Virus record (IMG/VR): IMGVR_UViG_3300025645_000016
Coordinates: 1 to 44,715 of that record
Reading direction: 5' to 3' (one strand)
Source of the DNA: a virus
DNA length: 44,715 nt
This document shows positions 8,512-16,130 of this stretch, piece after piece. Within the stretch, counting starts at the first letter, position 1; every line of letters starts with the position of its first letter. The notes below the pieces were generated by a model that worked only from the letters and a program-made list of their open reading frames with translations, did not search any database and was not told the DNA's origin. A program made the translations under genes and the position numbers.

Positions 8512-9009
8512 CTACTTAAGTATATCTAATTTAGCTATATCTTGTGGGAATAACCAAACATCTTCGCCTTTCTTTATTCTTTTTAGGTGCTTTTTACTTA
8601 CTCCTATTTGTTTATATCTATCAATATTAACCCTATGTATATTTTTCATATCCTCGTCCATGTCTTTACTGTATTGACTATTTAGGATTTTAGAATCTAC
8701 ATAACTTTGACTTACATCTGTAAGGTGCAACATTAGTATTACAAAATTAGAAAGGCTCTTTTTACCAAGGTAGTAATCAAACACATCAAATCCAGATGAT
8801 CCAAGCGTTCCGAACCCTATTAATTCAATTTTATCTTTATGCTCGATTAAGTAATTAGTAAGTATATCAGCGTATTTACACTCCCCCCCACCAGAAGAAA
8901 AGAAAAGCCTTATTTGTTCGTACTCTTTTAGTTTACTATCAATTTCATTAATCAATTTAGATACTGTTTCAATATCCATATCTCCATCAAATACTATACT
9001 TCCTTTCAT
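8512..9009 (-). CDS. ClpP/crotonase-fold protease-like protein
   Basis: A 165-aa protein with the order of elements of ClpP-type serine peptidases. A strand and glycine-rich oxyanion turn RLFFSSGGGE is at 34-43. A helix and strand lead to GFGTLGSSGFDVF at 65-77, where Ser71 or Ser72 occupies the nucleophile position. VILMLHLTD follows with His95 where ClpP has its histidine, and the ending VWLFPQDIAKLDIL resembles the ClpP 'eEAxxxGLID' closure. It is shorter than ClpP (about 195 aa). Phage ClpP-like proteins are usually prohead proteases beside the capsid gene; this one lies among accessory genes and could target host proteins. The fold is fairly likely; the activity is inferred. Confidence 0.6.
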   Translation of the reverse strand: MKGSIVFDGDMDIETVSKLINEIDSKLKEYEQIRLFFSSGGGECKYADILTNYLIEHKDKIELIGFGTLGSSGFDVFDYYLGKKSLSNFVILMLHLTDVSQSYVDSKILNSQYSKDMDEDMKNIHRVNIDRYKQIGVSKKHLKRIKKGEDVWLFPQDIAKLDILK

Positions 9010-9020
9010 GTTTTTAAATT

Positions 9021-9060
9021 AAAAAAGCGGCTACTACCCTCCCAAGTTAGTAAACCGCTT
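9021..9060 (-). terminator. Intrinsic terminator between the 128-aa and ClpP-like genes
   Basis: Arms AAGCGG (9025-9030) and CCGCTT (9055-9060), with an inner TACTA/TAGTA pairing (9032-9036 with 9048-9052), followed on the minus strand by a run of six T. It lies just before the ClpP-like start, so it ends the upstream transcript or attenuates this gene. Confidence 0.7.
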
Positions 9061-9142
9061 CAAAATGTTCATTCATCGTTATCACATCTAAGATAATGCT
9101 TTTTTATTAATAATCAAGTAGATACATAATAAAATATTAATC

Positions 9143-9529
9143 TTAGTGCAAATAATAAATATTTGGTGTGTCAGATTCTTCATAAGTAACAATTGCATAC
9201 ATATCCCTAGCACCACTACCACTCTCTATATATGGCTTAATCCATTCTAAAAAAGATTCAATTTCGTTTTCGTAATTCTTTATACTGCTTCTTGTGCTTA
9301 TTACCCACCTATCGCATACATCTTCATGCCACATTTTACTTATAGGTTCGTTTACCCCAAAATAATAACTACACCCCCTAAATAACCACTCGCATCTTCC
9401 TTTTGGTAGTGGGAAGTCTTTTGGTTTGTCTGCAGTGTCGCCTATCATGTATTTTAAGGCTTCAATTATATTTTCAGGTGTATCTGTTTTTAAATCAGCA
9501 CCGAATATTAACTCTGTGTACATTCCCAT
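9143..9529 (-). CDS. Conserved phage protein of unknown function, 128 aa
   Basis: Starts MGMYTELIFGADLKTDTPEN, a beginning shared by a widespread family of small phage proteins of unknown role. The rest is mixed alpha/beta with conserved-looking aromatic residues (CEWLFRGCSYYFG, WHEDVCDRWVISTRSS) and a C-terminal YAIVTYEESDTPNIYYLH. I recognise it as a family from the N-terminal signature, but no activity is known to me. A terminator follows it. Confidence 0.6.
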   Translation of the reverse strand: MGMYTELIFGADLKTDTPENIIEALKYMIGDTADKPKDFPLPKGRCEWLFRGCSYYFGVNEPISKMWHEDVCDRWVISTRSSIKNYENEIESFLEWIKPYIESGSGARDMYAIVTYEESDTPNIYYLH

Positions 9530-9554
9530 GGTTTATTTTTTTTAATGTTTAATT

Positions 9555-10376
9555 TTAAGAACAATATCTCCTATTTTCATTATTAGCACTCCAAGCTTCG
9601 CCAGGGTCTGTTATTTGCGGCATTTCTCTTTTTAGTTCGTTTGATATTCTTAACCCTTCTGTTAGTATATCTTGCTCATTATCGGTACTCTCACACCATA
9701 AGCCGTAATTATGTAGTCTTTCATGGCTGTGATGTTTAGCAACATTTGTGAGTTTATTGTCAATTAGCACCTTTATACAAAAATAACCTTCTGGGTGCAT
9801 CCAAATGTGAAAAGAATATTTACTATCCTCTTCTGCCTTCTTAGCTGCCATTTTTGCTTTATTTCTAGCATCTAGCTCTTCCTGTCTTTTACGTGTCTTT
9901 AGTCTTTGTTGATCTCTTTGATACTTAGATACTTTGATTTCATGCTCTTTAGCTTCAAGCATCATTTCTAACTCTGTGATGTCTGGAAATTGTTGGTCAA
10001 AGATAATATTTCGTGGTGGCTTCTCTATGTAAACTACTTTTTCGTTGTACTTGTACTTCTGCTTTAGCATGATACCTAAATTATCAATATGTAGGTTTTT
10101 TCTATTCCCATCTAGATAGACTATATTATACTTACCTTTCATAAATATTTCATAATCATTAGGCTTGAATACCTTTAGCATCTGTAAAGCAAAGGAACAT
10201 ATCTTTTGGCGTATATTTATCCTGTATTGCGTTTGATTCCAATTAAGTTTTTTCTTTCTGTAGCCACCTGTTTTGTTTAACTTGTATGCACTACCGCATC
10301 TAGTGAGATAAAATTGGTCAATAAGTCGGTACGCTTTTATCTTGTTATTTATTAGTATTTCGTCTGGCAATCTCAT
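9555..10376 (-). CDS. HNH-endonuclease-like protein, probably degenerate
   Basis: A 273-aa protein. Residues 87-103 (VYLDGNRKNLHIDNLGI) match the D-G-N-x-x-N-x-x-x-x-N-L core of phage HNH/NUMOD4 homing-type endonucleases, but the expected His before DGN is replaced (VYLDGN). Basic residues are abundant before it. The middle (about 135-185) is a long charged helix (KYQRDQQRLKTRKRQEELD), and the C-terminal ~85 residues form a separate domain with W and H residues (YSFHIWMHPEGYFCIKVL). It may bind DNA without cleaving it. Confidence 0.45.
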   Translation of the reverse strand: MRLPDEILINNKIKAYRLIDQFYLTRCGSAYKLNKTGGYRKKKLNWNQTQYRINIRQKICSFALQMLKVFKPNDYEIFMKGKYNIVYLDGNRKNLHIDNLGIMLKQKYKYNEKVVYIEKPPRNIIFDQQFPDITELEMMLEAKEHEIKVSKYQRDQQRLKTRKRQEELDARNKAKMAAKKAEEDSKYSFHIWMHPEGYFCIKVLIDNKLTNVAKHHSHERLHNYGLWCESTDNEQDILTEGLRISNELKREMPQITDPGEAWSANNENRRYCS

Positions 10377-10380
10377 TTTT

Positions 10381-10611
10381 TTATATTGTTTTTAGTTTAT
10401 ATTTACCGAGGTATTCATATTCTACTATACCTCTTTTAATTAATGAGTTTAAAACCCTACTTACTTCTGATTTCCATACTGAACCAGATTCTGAATATCC
10501 ATGTTTTTTGTATTGTATTATTCCGTATTTTTTGGATATATCTTTGAGTTGTTGAAATTCATCAGTAAGACATTCTAATAAGTTTTTTTGATTATCAGTT
10601 AGTTTTCTCAT
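10381..10611 (-). CDS. Winged-helix DNA-binding protein
   Basis: A 76-aa protein of the size and layout of a single winged helix: helix 1 (NQKNLLECLTDEFQQLKDIS), a Lys/Tyr-rich loop, a recognition-type helix (SEVSRVLNSLIKRGIVEY) and a two-strand wing (VEYEYLGKYKLKTI). The phrase 'VxxxLnxLixrGiVe' is typical of transcription regulators. It has its own promoter, which contains an inverted repeat and may be its autoregulatory operator. Confidence 0.6.
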   Translation of the reverse strand: MRKLTDNQKNLLECLTDEFQQLKDISKKYGIIQYKKHGYSESGSVWKSEVSRVLNSLIKRGIVEYEYLGKYKLKTI

Positions 10612-10631
10612 TTATTTTTAGTTTTTACAAA

Positions 10632-10653
10632 CAAAAGTACTATATTCGTACTT
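10632..10653 (-). promoter_or_regulatory. Minus-strand promoter with operator-like inverted repeat for the wHTH gene
   Basis: TACTTTTG on the minus strand (10639-10632) fits the Bacteroidota TAnnTTTG box, about 20 nt upstream of the wHTH start. It overlaps an inverted repeat AAGTAC-(7 nt)-GTACTT at 10635-10653. No clear TTG box is visible at the expected upstream distance, so strength is uncertain. The overlap suggests autoregulation. Confidence 0.5.
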
Positions 10654-10687
10654 CCATAATTTGAGTTTGTAAGTTAATTAATTAAGT

Positions 10688-10721
10688 AAAAAGCCTATTG
10701 CATTAGTGTAGTAGGCTTTTT
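10688..10721. terminator. Bidirectional intrinsic terminator
   Basis: Arms AAAAAGCCTA (10688-10697) and TAGGCTTTTT (10712-10721) with a 14-nt loop, T-rich on both strands. It ends the transcript of the 72-aa gene stopping at... 10765 is upstream on the minus strand, so that transcript runs into this hairpin. It shares its outer stem with the terminator at 28750-28781. Confidence 0.75.
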
Positions 10722-10764
10722 TTATTTAGGTGTTTAGTTGCGTTTAGTGAGTATTTAGGGGGCA

Positions 10765-10983
10765 TTAGTTCTTGCAAAAACCCGAACTACATTTTATATA
10801 ATCCGCAAACTCTCTACTTCTTGTTTCGTCAGCAGTTTCTAATTTAACTGTAAAGCCTTCGTTTGTAAATTCAGTAAATTCTTTTTCCGTTTGCTTATCT
10901 ATGTAATCTATGTGGCTCGCTAATAAAAAACCGTTACACCTCTCACATATTGCTACTTTGCTAATTTTCCCTTCTGTTCTCAT
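10765..10983 (-). CDS. Small putative zinc-binding protein
   Basis: A 72-aa protein from the ATG at 10983 (MRTEGKISKVAICERCNG); a GTG at 10998 in the same frame is less likely. One Cys pair C-x-x-C near residues 13-16 and a second C-x-x-x-x-C in the C-terminal KCSSGFCKN could bind one zinc ion. No family is recognised. A near-perfect stem, CCAC[A/G]TAACA with its complement, lies in the 5' leader (about 10992-11031) and might control translation. An intrinsic terminator follows. Confidence 0.55.
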   Translation of the reverse strand: MRTEGKISKVAICERCNGFLLASHIDYIDKQTEKEFTEFTNEGFTVKLETADETRSREFADYIKCSSGFCKN

Positions 10984-11089
10984 TTTAATTAACGCCACAT
11001 AACAAAGTATAAAAACAAAAGCCTGTTACGTGGTCTTATTAGTGGCTTATGCTCATTTATTAATATTAGTTTTAATTCAATCTTTATGC

Positions 11090-11302
11090 TTATTTTCCAC
11101 ATTCATAATCTAAACTATCTAACTCAATAAAAAACAACTTCATTAGTGCCGTTGAGTTTTTAGATAGCTTGTTTCCTAGATAAAGCATATACACGCCACG
11201 CTTACCAATTGGAAATGGATTTGGCTCAACTCCTTGGTTAATCTGCCACGCTTTGATCTCTTTATCTTCTAGGTACTGTTTTAATCTTTCTCTTATGTTC
11301 AT
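11090..11302 (-). CDS. Small hypothetical protein, 70 aa
   Basis: Starts MNIRERLKQYLEDKEIKAWQ. Helical N-terminus, then a loop (GVEPNPFPIGKRG) and a second helical part ending DSLDYECGK. The start is three bases after the stop of the MazG-like gene, so the two are co-transcribed. No known family. Confidence 0.55.
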   Translation of the reverse strand: MNIRERLKQYLEDKEIKAWQINQGVEPNPFPIGKRGVYMLYLGNKLSKNSTALMKLFFIELDSLDYECGK

Positions 11303-11305
11303 CTT

Positions 11306-11938
11306 CTAAAATTTAGGCTCTACAAAATTAATTGATTTAAGATATTTGTTATCGCTAGTCCTACGAACTACAAAGCCTTCTTTTGCTTTCTCGTAGTGTG
11401 TTATGATAACTTTACCTAATTTATTTGGGTGCGTACCTTCTGCATACGCTTTTACTGTGTCTTTTGCTTCCTGTTCTGTTTTGCAAAGTTTGCTCATGTT
11501 AGATTTGTACACTTGCTCCATTATTAACCCTCTATCATATTGAAACGGCTTAAATAATTCTAACGAGTGAAACAATATACCTTGTAATAAATACTCTATT
11601 TCTTCTTTTCTAATTTTTTCATTCCTTATAGTGTGCAGGTATTTAGATATTATATTTACACTTTCATGGAATGGGATAAATCTTTTGTTGTGGTTATTTT
11701 CAGTACATTTAGCTTCAAATCCATACTCCATAAAGGCACGTAATACAGTCCATAGCACATCACCGCACCCATCTTTCTGTTCGTCTATTGTCTCAGCATC
11801 AATAAGTTCGTTTAATTCTGACTTTATTAGCTTAACCACGTGCTGTAGTCTTTCTTCGCTTATTTCTGTATATTCGTTAAATACAGGTTCGCCAAAGATG
11901 ATTGAATGGTTGCGGATATTATCTATTATTGTTTTCAT
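11306..11938 (-). CDS. MazG-like nucleotide pyrophosphohydrolase
   Basis: A 210-aa protein of the all-alpha NTP pyrophosphohydrolase type. The metal-binding pattern is E41-x-x-E44 (SELNELIDA) followed by D56-x-x-x-D60 (KDGCGDVLWTVL), and a C-terminal N-M-S-K element (residues 151-154) is characteristic of HisE/MazG relatives. Such enzymes remove the pyrophosphate from (d)NTPs. In phages they clean the nucleotide pool or interfere with host alarmone signalling. The C-terminal ~40 residues (KVIITHYEKAKEGFVVRR) extend beyond the core. The start overlaps the end of the 61-aa gene. Confidence 0.7.
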   Translation of the reverse strand: MKTIIDNIRNHSIIFGEPVFNEYTEISEERLQHVVKLIKSELNELIDAETIDEQKDGCGDVLWTVLRAFMEYGFEAKCTENNHNKRFIPFHESVNIISKYLHTIRNEKIRKEEIEYLLQGILFHSLELFKPFQYDRGLIMEQVYKSNMSKLCKTEQEAKDTVKAYAEGTHPNKLGKVIITHYEKAKEGFVVRRTSDNKYLKSINFVEPKF

Positions 11939-12120
11939 AGTTTTCTTTTTATGTTGATTAATTCCATTATTATTGATTCTACATCTAAAATATAAGATTC
12001 TTTAAAATCTCCAGAACCCCACGTGTCATCATCTATAGCATCAAATAACAGTTTTTTAGCTGTATGAATAGCTTCTTTTGCTTCTTGTATCTTATCGTCT
12101 GCTGTTGTATTAACTCCCAT
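11935..12120 (-). CDS. Small hypothetical protein, 61 aa
   Basis: Starts MGVNTTADDKIQEAKEAIHT. Two amphipathic helices separated by DDDTWGSGDF, otherwise no recognisable feature. It shares single-base/4-base overlaps with both neighbours (the 373-aa gene and the MazG-like gene), which marks a tight operon. Confidence 0.55.
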   Translation of the reverse strand: MGVNTTADDKIQEAKEAIHTAKKLLFDAIDDDTWGSGDFKESYILDVESIIMELINIKRKL

Positions 12121-13241
12121 TAGTTATAAAGTTTATAATGTTCTTGTAATAATTCTCTAAAATTATCTAGGAATAAATCTCTTGTTTGTGCGTCTTGGAA
12201 TGACCAAATCTGCGACCTTGAACAGCTAAAATTCCCTTCTATATTGTTTGACTTTTGTACAATACAATTAAGCCATTTTTTACTTCTCCAATCAGGCTCC
12301 CACCCTTGGCGATACACATCACGCAATAAAAGCAGTTGGCAGGTGGCTAACATTGGAGCAGCTAAGCCAAGAGGTAGTATATTTTTGTCTGTTTTAGAAT
12401 CTACAGACGCACCATAAAAAGTACCAATTTCAGAACCATCAGTTACAAACTCATGTTTTACCGCTCTATCCAACTCTATATCCTCCCATCTTTTAGGAAG
12501 TTCAGTTTTTTGTACTAAGTCTATCCCAAAAACTTGCTTTATATTTTTTATAAAAGCATCGAATCTTATTGCACGAGTAAAAAAGTCGGTCTTGCCTTGG
12601 TAGTCTACTTCAATACTATTTTGTTTAAACTTAACTTCTAACCCTTCTTTTGCTATAATAAAATTAGACACCCAACTAAACCCTATTTCTTTCAATGTTT
12701 CAGGTGTTACTTCTTTGCCCTTCTTTACCTTCTGCATTTTATTCAAATCAACCACTACATTATTAGGAAGTTCTAGTTTTCTTGGTTTTACCTTCTGCAT
12801 TTTCTCCCCTGTATGCTCCAAAACATAGGCTTTAAGTTGGCTCATTGTAGGGCATGGTATAAAGGGCTTATTATCTATTGTCACTTCTTTAGTAGTGCAG
12901 TTATATGAAATGCCATTTAAAAACATTTTAGGATGATCCATAAATCTACTCAAATATTTACATTCCACCCAACCATACTTTTTAAGTTCTTTCTTAGTTA
13001 CAGGCTTGTCTAACACTATACCTGTTTTTTCTTTGACCTGCTTTTTGAGGTCTTTTATTGAGGAGAAGGAAGTCAAATCTATTTTGCTAAAACCACCATC
13101 CTTAAAAAACAACCATTCTTTGTCTTCTATATGAACTCTTATCTTTATACCTTCATTCTTTTTTAAATCCAAAATACTTGGCCATCCATCTAATTTATTT
13201 TCAAACCCAAACTTTCTAAGTTTCTTTTTTAATTTTTTCAT
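12120..13241 (-). CDS. Modular protein with three LKKYGF-type repeats and a conserved phage C-terminal domain
   Basis: A 373-aa protein. Three related modules of about 75 residues begin LRKFGF (residue 7), LKKYGW (about 85) and LKEIGF (about 183). Each continues with beta strands and closes with an amphipathic helix such as LKKQVKEKTGIVL or FIKNIKQVFGIDL. The 85-aa protein encoded at 13982-14239 is a single copy of the same module. From about residue 275 a different domain follows (LPLGLAAPMLATCQLLLLRD, RQGWEPDW, TRDLFLDNFRELL) that I recognise as a widespread phage protein of unknown function. It has its own promoter with a TGCAAA-N-TTTGCA operator upstream. Confidence 0.65.
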   Translation of the reverse strand: MKKLKKKLRKFGFENKLDGWPSILDLKKNEGIKIRVHIEDKEWLFFKDGGFSKIDLTSFSSIKDLKKQVKEKTGIVLDKPVTKKELKKYGWVECKYLSRFMDHPKMFLNGISYNCTTKEVTIDNKPFIPCPTMSQLKAYVLEHTGEKMQKVKPRKLELPNNVVVDLNKMQKVKKGKEVTPETLKEIGFSWVSNFIIAKEGLEVKFKQNSIEVDYQGKTDFFTRAIRFDAFIKNIKQVFGIDLVQKTELPKRWEDIELDRAVKHEFVTDGSEIGTFYGASVDSKTDKNILPLGLAAPMLATCQLLLLRDVYRQGWEPDWRSKKWLNCIVQKSNNIEGNFSCSRSQIWSFQDAQTRDLFLDNFRELLQEHYKLYN

Positions 13242-13270
13242 TTTTATAAGTTTTAATTAATTAAGATGCT

Positions 13271-13309
13271 GCAAGATAAACCCTTTATTTTATATATGCA
13301 AATTTTGCA
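13271..13309 (-). promoter_or_regulatory. Minus-strand promoter with palindromic operator (site 1)
   Basis: The perfect palindrome TGCAAATTTTGCA lies at 13297-13309. On the minus strand its TTGC (13301-13298) is the upstream promoter box, followed after 19 nt by TATCTTGC (13278-13271), an imperfect TAnnTTTG. It drives the 373-aa gene starting at 13241. Sites 2 (18.7 kb) and 3 (20.6 kb) have the same geometry. Confidence 0.65.
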
Positions 13310-13316
13310 CACTTTA

Positions 13317-13439
13317 TTATCTAATTAATTTATTTTTGAATCGTTTTTTACTTTTCTGCTTCTGGAGGTTTAGCTTTTCAGGCAGTTTAATAATTGATTT
13401 AAATATTTCGTATCTGCTTGTTTTTTTTGGCGTTTTCAT
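13317..13439 (-). CDS. Small basic protein, 40 aa
   Basis: MKTPKKTSRYEIFKSIIKLP start, about 14 Lys/Arg in 40 residues, C-terminus KKRFKNKLIR. The start is one base after the stop of the 52-aa gene. It could bind nucleic acid, but this is only from charge. The stop lies just before the operator/promoter at 13271-13309. Confidence 0.45.
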   Translation of the reverse strand: MKTPKKTSRYEIFKSIIKLPEKLNLQKQKSKKRFKNKLIR

Positions 13440-13440
13440 C

Positions 13441-13599
13441 TTAGTTATTGTTTTTAATAGTTATCAATCTGGTTAATTCCTCGTTATGCTCCTTTACAAC
13501 ACTATCCACTATTTTAGCGTAGAACTTGCAGCCTATTTTAGCCTTTAAGCGTTCCCCTGTTTTGGTGGATTCTGCTATTGTTTTGCTTATCTTTTTCAT
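13441..13599 (-). CDS. Small hypothetical protein, 52 aa
   Basis: The start ATGA overlaps the TGA of the upstream 64-aa gene, a coupled start. Sequence MKKISKTIAESTKTGERLKA then a Lys-rich helix ending RLITIKNNN. No family known. Confidence 0.55.
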   Translation of the reverse strand: MKKISKTIAESTKTGERLKAKIGCKFYAKIVDSVVKEHNEELTRLITIKNNN

Positions 13600-13790
13600 T
13601 TTGTTATGTCTTTAATATTTACGAATCCTAATAGTTTGCCTGTATCTCTTAGATAGATAGCTCCATCTATTGCTACTATTAATGCTTTAGAATCTCTGCC
13701 AGAAACAGCACAGTACACTTCGCCCAACATCTGCACTTTAATAGTCTGCTCTTTAAATGTAAACTCAAACTCCTTTTTAAACTCTTCCAT
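13596..13790 (-). CDS. Small hypothetical protein, 64 aa
   Basis: MEEFKKEFEFTFKEQTIKVQ start. Predicted compact beta fold (strands FEFTFKEQTIKVQML, YCAVSGRD, ALIVAIDGAIYLRD, GFVNIKDI). It overlaps both neighbours by a few bases. No family recognised. Confidence 0.6.
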   Translation of the reverse strand: MEEFKKEFEFTFKEQTIKVQMLGEVYCAVSGRDSKALIVAIDGAIYLRDTGKLLGFVNIKDITK

Positions 13791-13998
13791 TTATGTATCT
13801 TTTTAGTGAAATGTAATGAAATGTAACACGCTCCAAAGGGCATTCTATACTATCGCTTTTATCCCACCATTCCTTGCCCCTAAATTTACGCTTATCTTCT
13901 ACTGTAATATTATGCTCAACCTCTAAAAGTGCTAATACTTTACCTGCTTTATTAACTCGCCTTTGTTTTTCTGAAATAAAATTAAATTTCTTTTTCAT
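13777..13998 (-). CDS. Small hypothetical protein, 73 aa
   Basis: Starts MKKKFNFISEKQRRVNKAGK. Basic N-terminus, then a mixed region ending LKRYINGRV. It overlaps the upstream 85-aa gene by 17 bases and the downstream gene by 14. Function unknown. Confidence 0.55.
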   Translation of the reverse strand: MKKKFNFISEKQRRVNKAGKVLALLEVEHNITVEDKRKFRGKEWWDKSDSIECPLERVTFHYISLKRYINGRV

Positions 13999-14239
13999 TG
14001 TTTTGTTTTACTAGATTAAACCCAAATTTACTTTTTACATATTTTTTAATGTCTTTCATGCTTTCACATTTAACCCAACCTATATGAAATTTTTCATCAG
14101 TTGATATAGTCAAATCTGCAAGATCTAAACATATAAATTTATTTTTATATTTATAAACCATTATTGTTTGAGAAATTATTGAGGATTCCATATTAAAGAA
14201 ACCATACTTTTTTAATCTCTTTTTTGTTATCTTTTTCAT
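13982..14239 (-). CDS. Single-module LKKYGF-type protein
   Basis: An 85-aa protein from the ATG at 14239 (MKKITKKRLKKYGFFNMESS). An upstream ATG at 14275 would overlap the primase gene and is less likely. The layout of LKKYGF, beta strands (MVYKYKNKFICLDL), then MKDIKKYVKSKFGFNLV matches each of the three repeats in the 373-aa protein. It is probably a free-standing relative that arose by duplication. Function unknown; a small DNA- or protein-binding module is conceivable. Confidence 0.6.
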   Translation of the reverse strand: MKKITKKRLKKYGFFNMESSIISQTIMVYKYKNKFICLDLADLTISTDEKFHIGWVKCESMKDIKKYVKSKFGFNLVKQNNEKEI

Positions 14240-14249
14240 TGTTTTATGT

Positions 14250-16130
14250 TTAAAATGGTAATGGGTCGCCATCATCGTCCAAATCTTCTGGAAGATAAGC
14301 CCCTGTTAATTTACTTGCTTCTAATCCTTTTTGTTCTAACATATCGTTGAATGCGTTATCTAAAGCACACGTTCCATCTATTGACTTATACCAACCTGTC
14401 AAAGGGTCAAATTCTAAAGTAATACAGTCAGGCGTTCCTACTCTTTTGTGACTTTTTACTTTTTGTATGTCAATTTCTACTGATTTATCGCTTTTATCTG
14501 ACTGATTAAAAGGTCTATGTACACAACCAATAGTATAGGCTTTATTATACCACATTGCACCACCTGCTACATCATATGGCAAAGGTCTTTTATAATCTGG
14601 GCTATCTTTATCTTTTTGAGGTTTTGAGGTATGGGCTACAATATTACCGCAAAGTTTAAGCGTTTTACACAAAACATCTACTTTAGCTAAAACCTTTTCT
14701 AAATAAACATCTATTTTCTCACTTGATTCCCTAACAAGTTGGTTAAATGGATCAACTAAAAAGCCATCTATACCTTTTGATATTTTTAACTCTCTTATAG
14801 TTGCCAATACATTAGTAGTTGTGTTACTTATGTTGTCTTCCTCTGGATAGATAAAAAAGAAATGATTATTTATAAACTCTAAAGCAACTTTGTATTCTTC
14901 TAAATTTAAAGCATTAGCAAAACGCTGTTCTATACTCCTTCCTGTTAATAAAGATACCATGTCTGAATAAAAATCTTCTTCTGGATAATGTTCAGGACTA
15001 AATACCGCCCATTTCCAGCCATAATGTATAGACATTAACATCATTTTAAAATGAATGTAAGCAGATTTACCGCTATTTGGAATCCCATACCAAAGCCCCC
15101 ACCAACCCTTGTACCAACTAAAAATATCTTTCAGTTCAATAACCTTGCATGGTATTCCTTTCTTTACTCCATTATGAAAAAGGTCTATCATTTTATCCAT
15201 TGACTGCTCAACTGTACGAACGCCTGTAATTGGTGTATCTTTTGCATTAGTAATGCAATCACTTACCGCCTGTTCTCCATATTTTATCAAAACATCGTTT
15301 AAGTCTTTACAACCTTCTGGATATTCAACAATAGCACATCTATTTGCACCAAATCGCTCAACTAATATAGAAGTCAAGTATTTGCCGTTTGGGTCATTAT
15401 CACAGGCTAAAACAACGCGTTTTAAGTCTTTGATATAATCTATTGAATTATCTAAACATTGTAATTTAGCCCCTACATCGCTTCCCACGTTTGGAGCACC
15501 TTGAGCAACTGAAACACAATTTTTATGGCCGCTTTGGAATGCTGCTAATTTGTCAAATTCGCCTTCGCAAAATATAACCTCGTCTAGTCCTTTTATATCG
15601 TCTAGCCCATATAGATATTTTACAGTTCCTTTATGCTGCCAAAAAAACTTCTGGTCTGTCTTTCTATATTTAGCGTGGACTATCTTGTTATTCTTGTAAT
15701 AATTAAAACAAACCACGCCTTTATTTTCTGCAACATTACATGAATCTAATGTACTTTTATTGATTCCACGCTCATTTTTAAACCAATCAATAGTATTTTG
15801 AGTTAAAAAACCTCTATAAAATGGCTTTATTGGCTCTGTATGTTGGATTTTAGACACTTTATTTACTTTTTGGTATGTTGATATAGGTTGGTTTATTTTA
15901 TTGTCAAATTCGTGCTTATTTTGAATCCATTCGTTTGAATCTACACGGCCTTTAATTTCACAATGATTACAGTAGTAGTTTCCGCTTTCTCTATTGATCA
16001 TAAAAACCTTTAATTTTTGGTTTTGTTTTTTTCTTAGGTGGGAGCATTTAGGGCATGTAGTTAATCCTTTGCTGTTTACTTTTTCTAAATCTACACCTAA
16101 TTTGCTAAATCCTATATCGTAATTGCTCAT
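14250..16130 (-). CDS. Bifunctional primase-helicase (Twinkle/T7 gp4-like)
   Basis: A 626-aa replicative protein. The N-terminal zinc ribbon uses Cys26, Cys29, Cys54 and Cys57 (TCPKC, YCNHC). The Toprim domain has CEGEFDK at 188-194 (catalytic Glu) and LACDNDPNG at 241-249 (DxD). The RecA-like helicase has Walker A GIPNSGKS at 349-356, Walker B-type FLVDP at 457-461 and a later GNIVAHTSKP motif. It would prime and unwind DNA at the phage fork. The C-terminus, EDLDDDGDPLPF, looks like the acidic tip of SSB proteins. The start overlaps the stop of the initiator gene. Confidence 0.9.
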   Translation of the reverse strand: MSNYDIGFSKLGVDLEKVNSKGLTTCPKCSHLRKKQNQKLKVFMINRESGNYYCNHCEIKGRVDSNEWIQNKHEFDNKINQPISTYQKVNKVSKIQHTEPIKPFYRGFLTQNTIDWFKNERGINKSTLDSCNVAENKGVVCFNYYKNNKIVHAKYRKTDQKFFWQHKGTVKYLYGLDDIKGLDEVIFCEGEFDKLAAFQSGHKNCVSVAQGAPNVGSDVGAKLQCLDNSIDYIKDLKRVVLACDNDPNGKYLTSILVERFGANRCAIVEYPEGCKDLNDVLIKYGEQAVSDCITNAKDTPITGVRTVEQSMDKMIDLFHNGVKKGIPCKVIELKDIFSWYKGWWGLWYGIPNSGKSAYIHFKMMLMSIHYGWKWAVFSPEHYPEEDFYSDMVSLLTGRSIEQRFANALNLEEYKVALEFINNHFFFIYPEEDNISNTTTNVLATIRELKISKGIDGFLVDPFNQLVRESSEKIDVYLEKVLAKVDVLCKTLKLCGNIVAHTSKPQKDKDSPDYKRPLPYDVAGGAMWYNKAYTIGCVHRPFNQSDKSDKSVEIDIQKVKSHKRVGTPDCITLEFDPLTGWYKSIDGTCALDNAFNDMLEQKGLEASKLTGAYLPEDLDDDGDPLPF

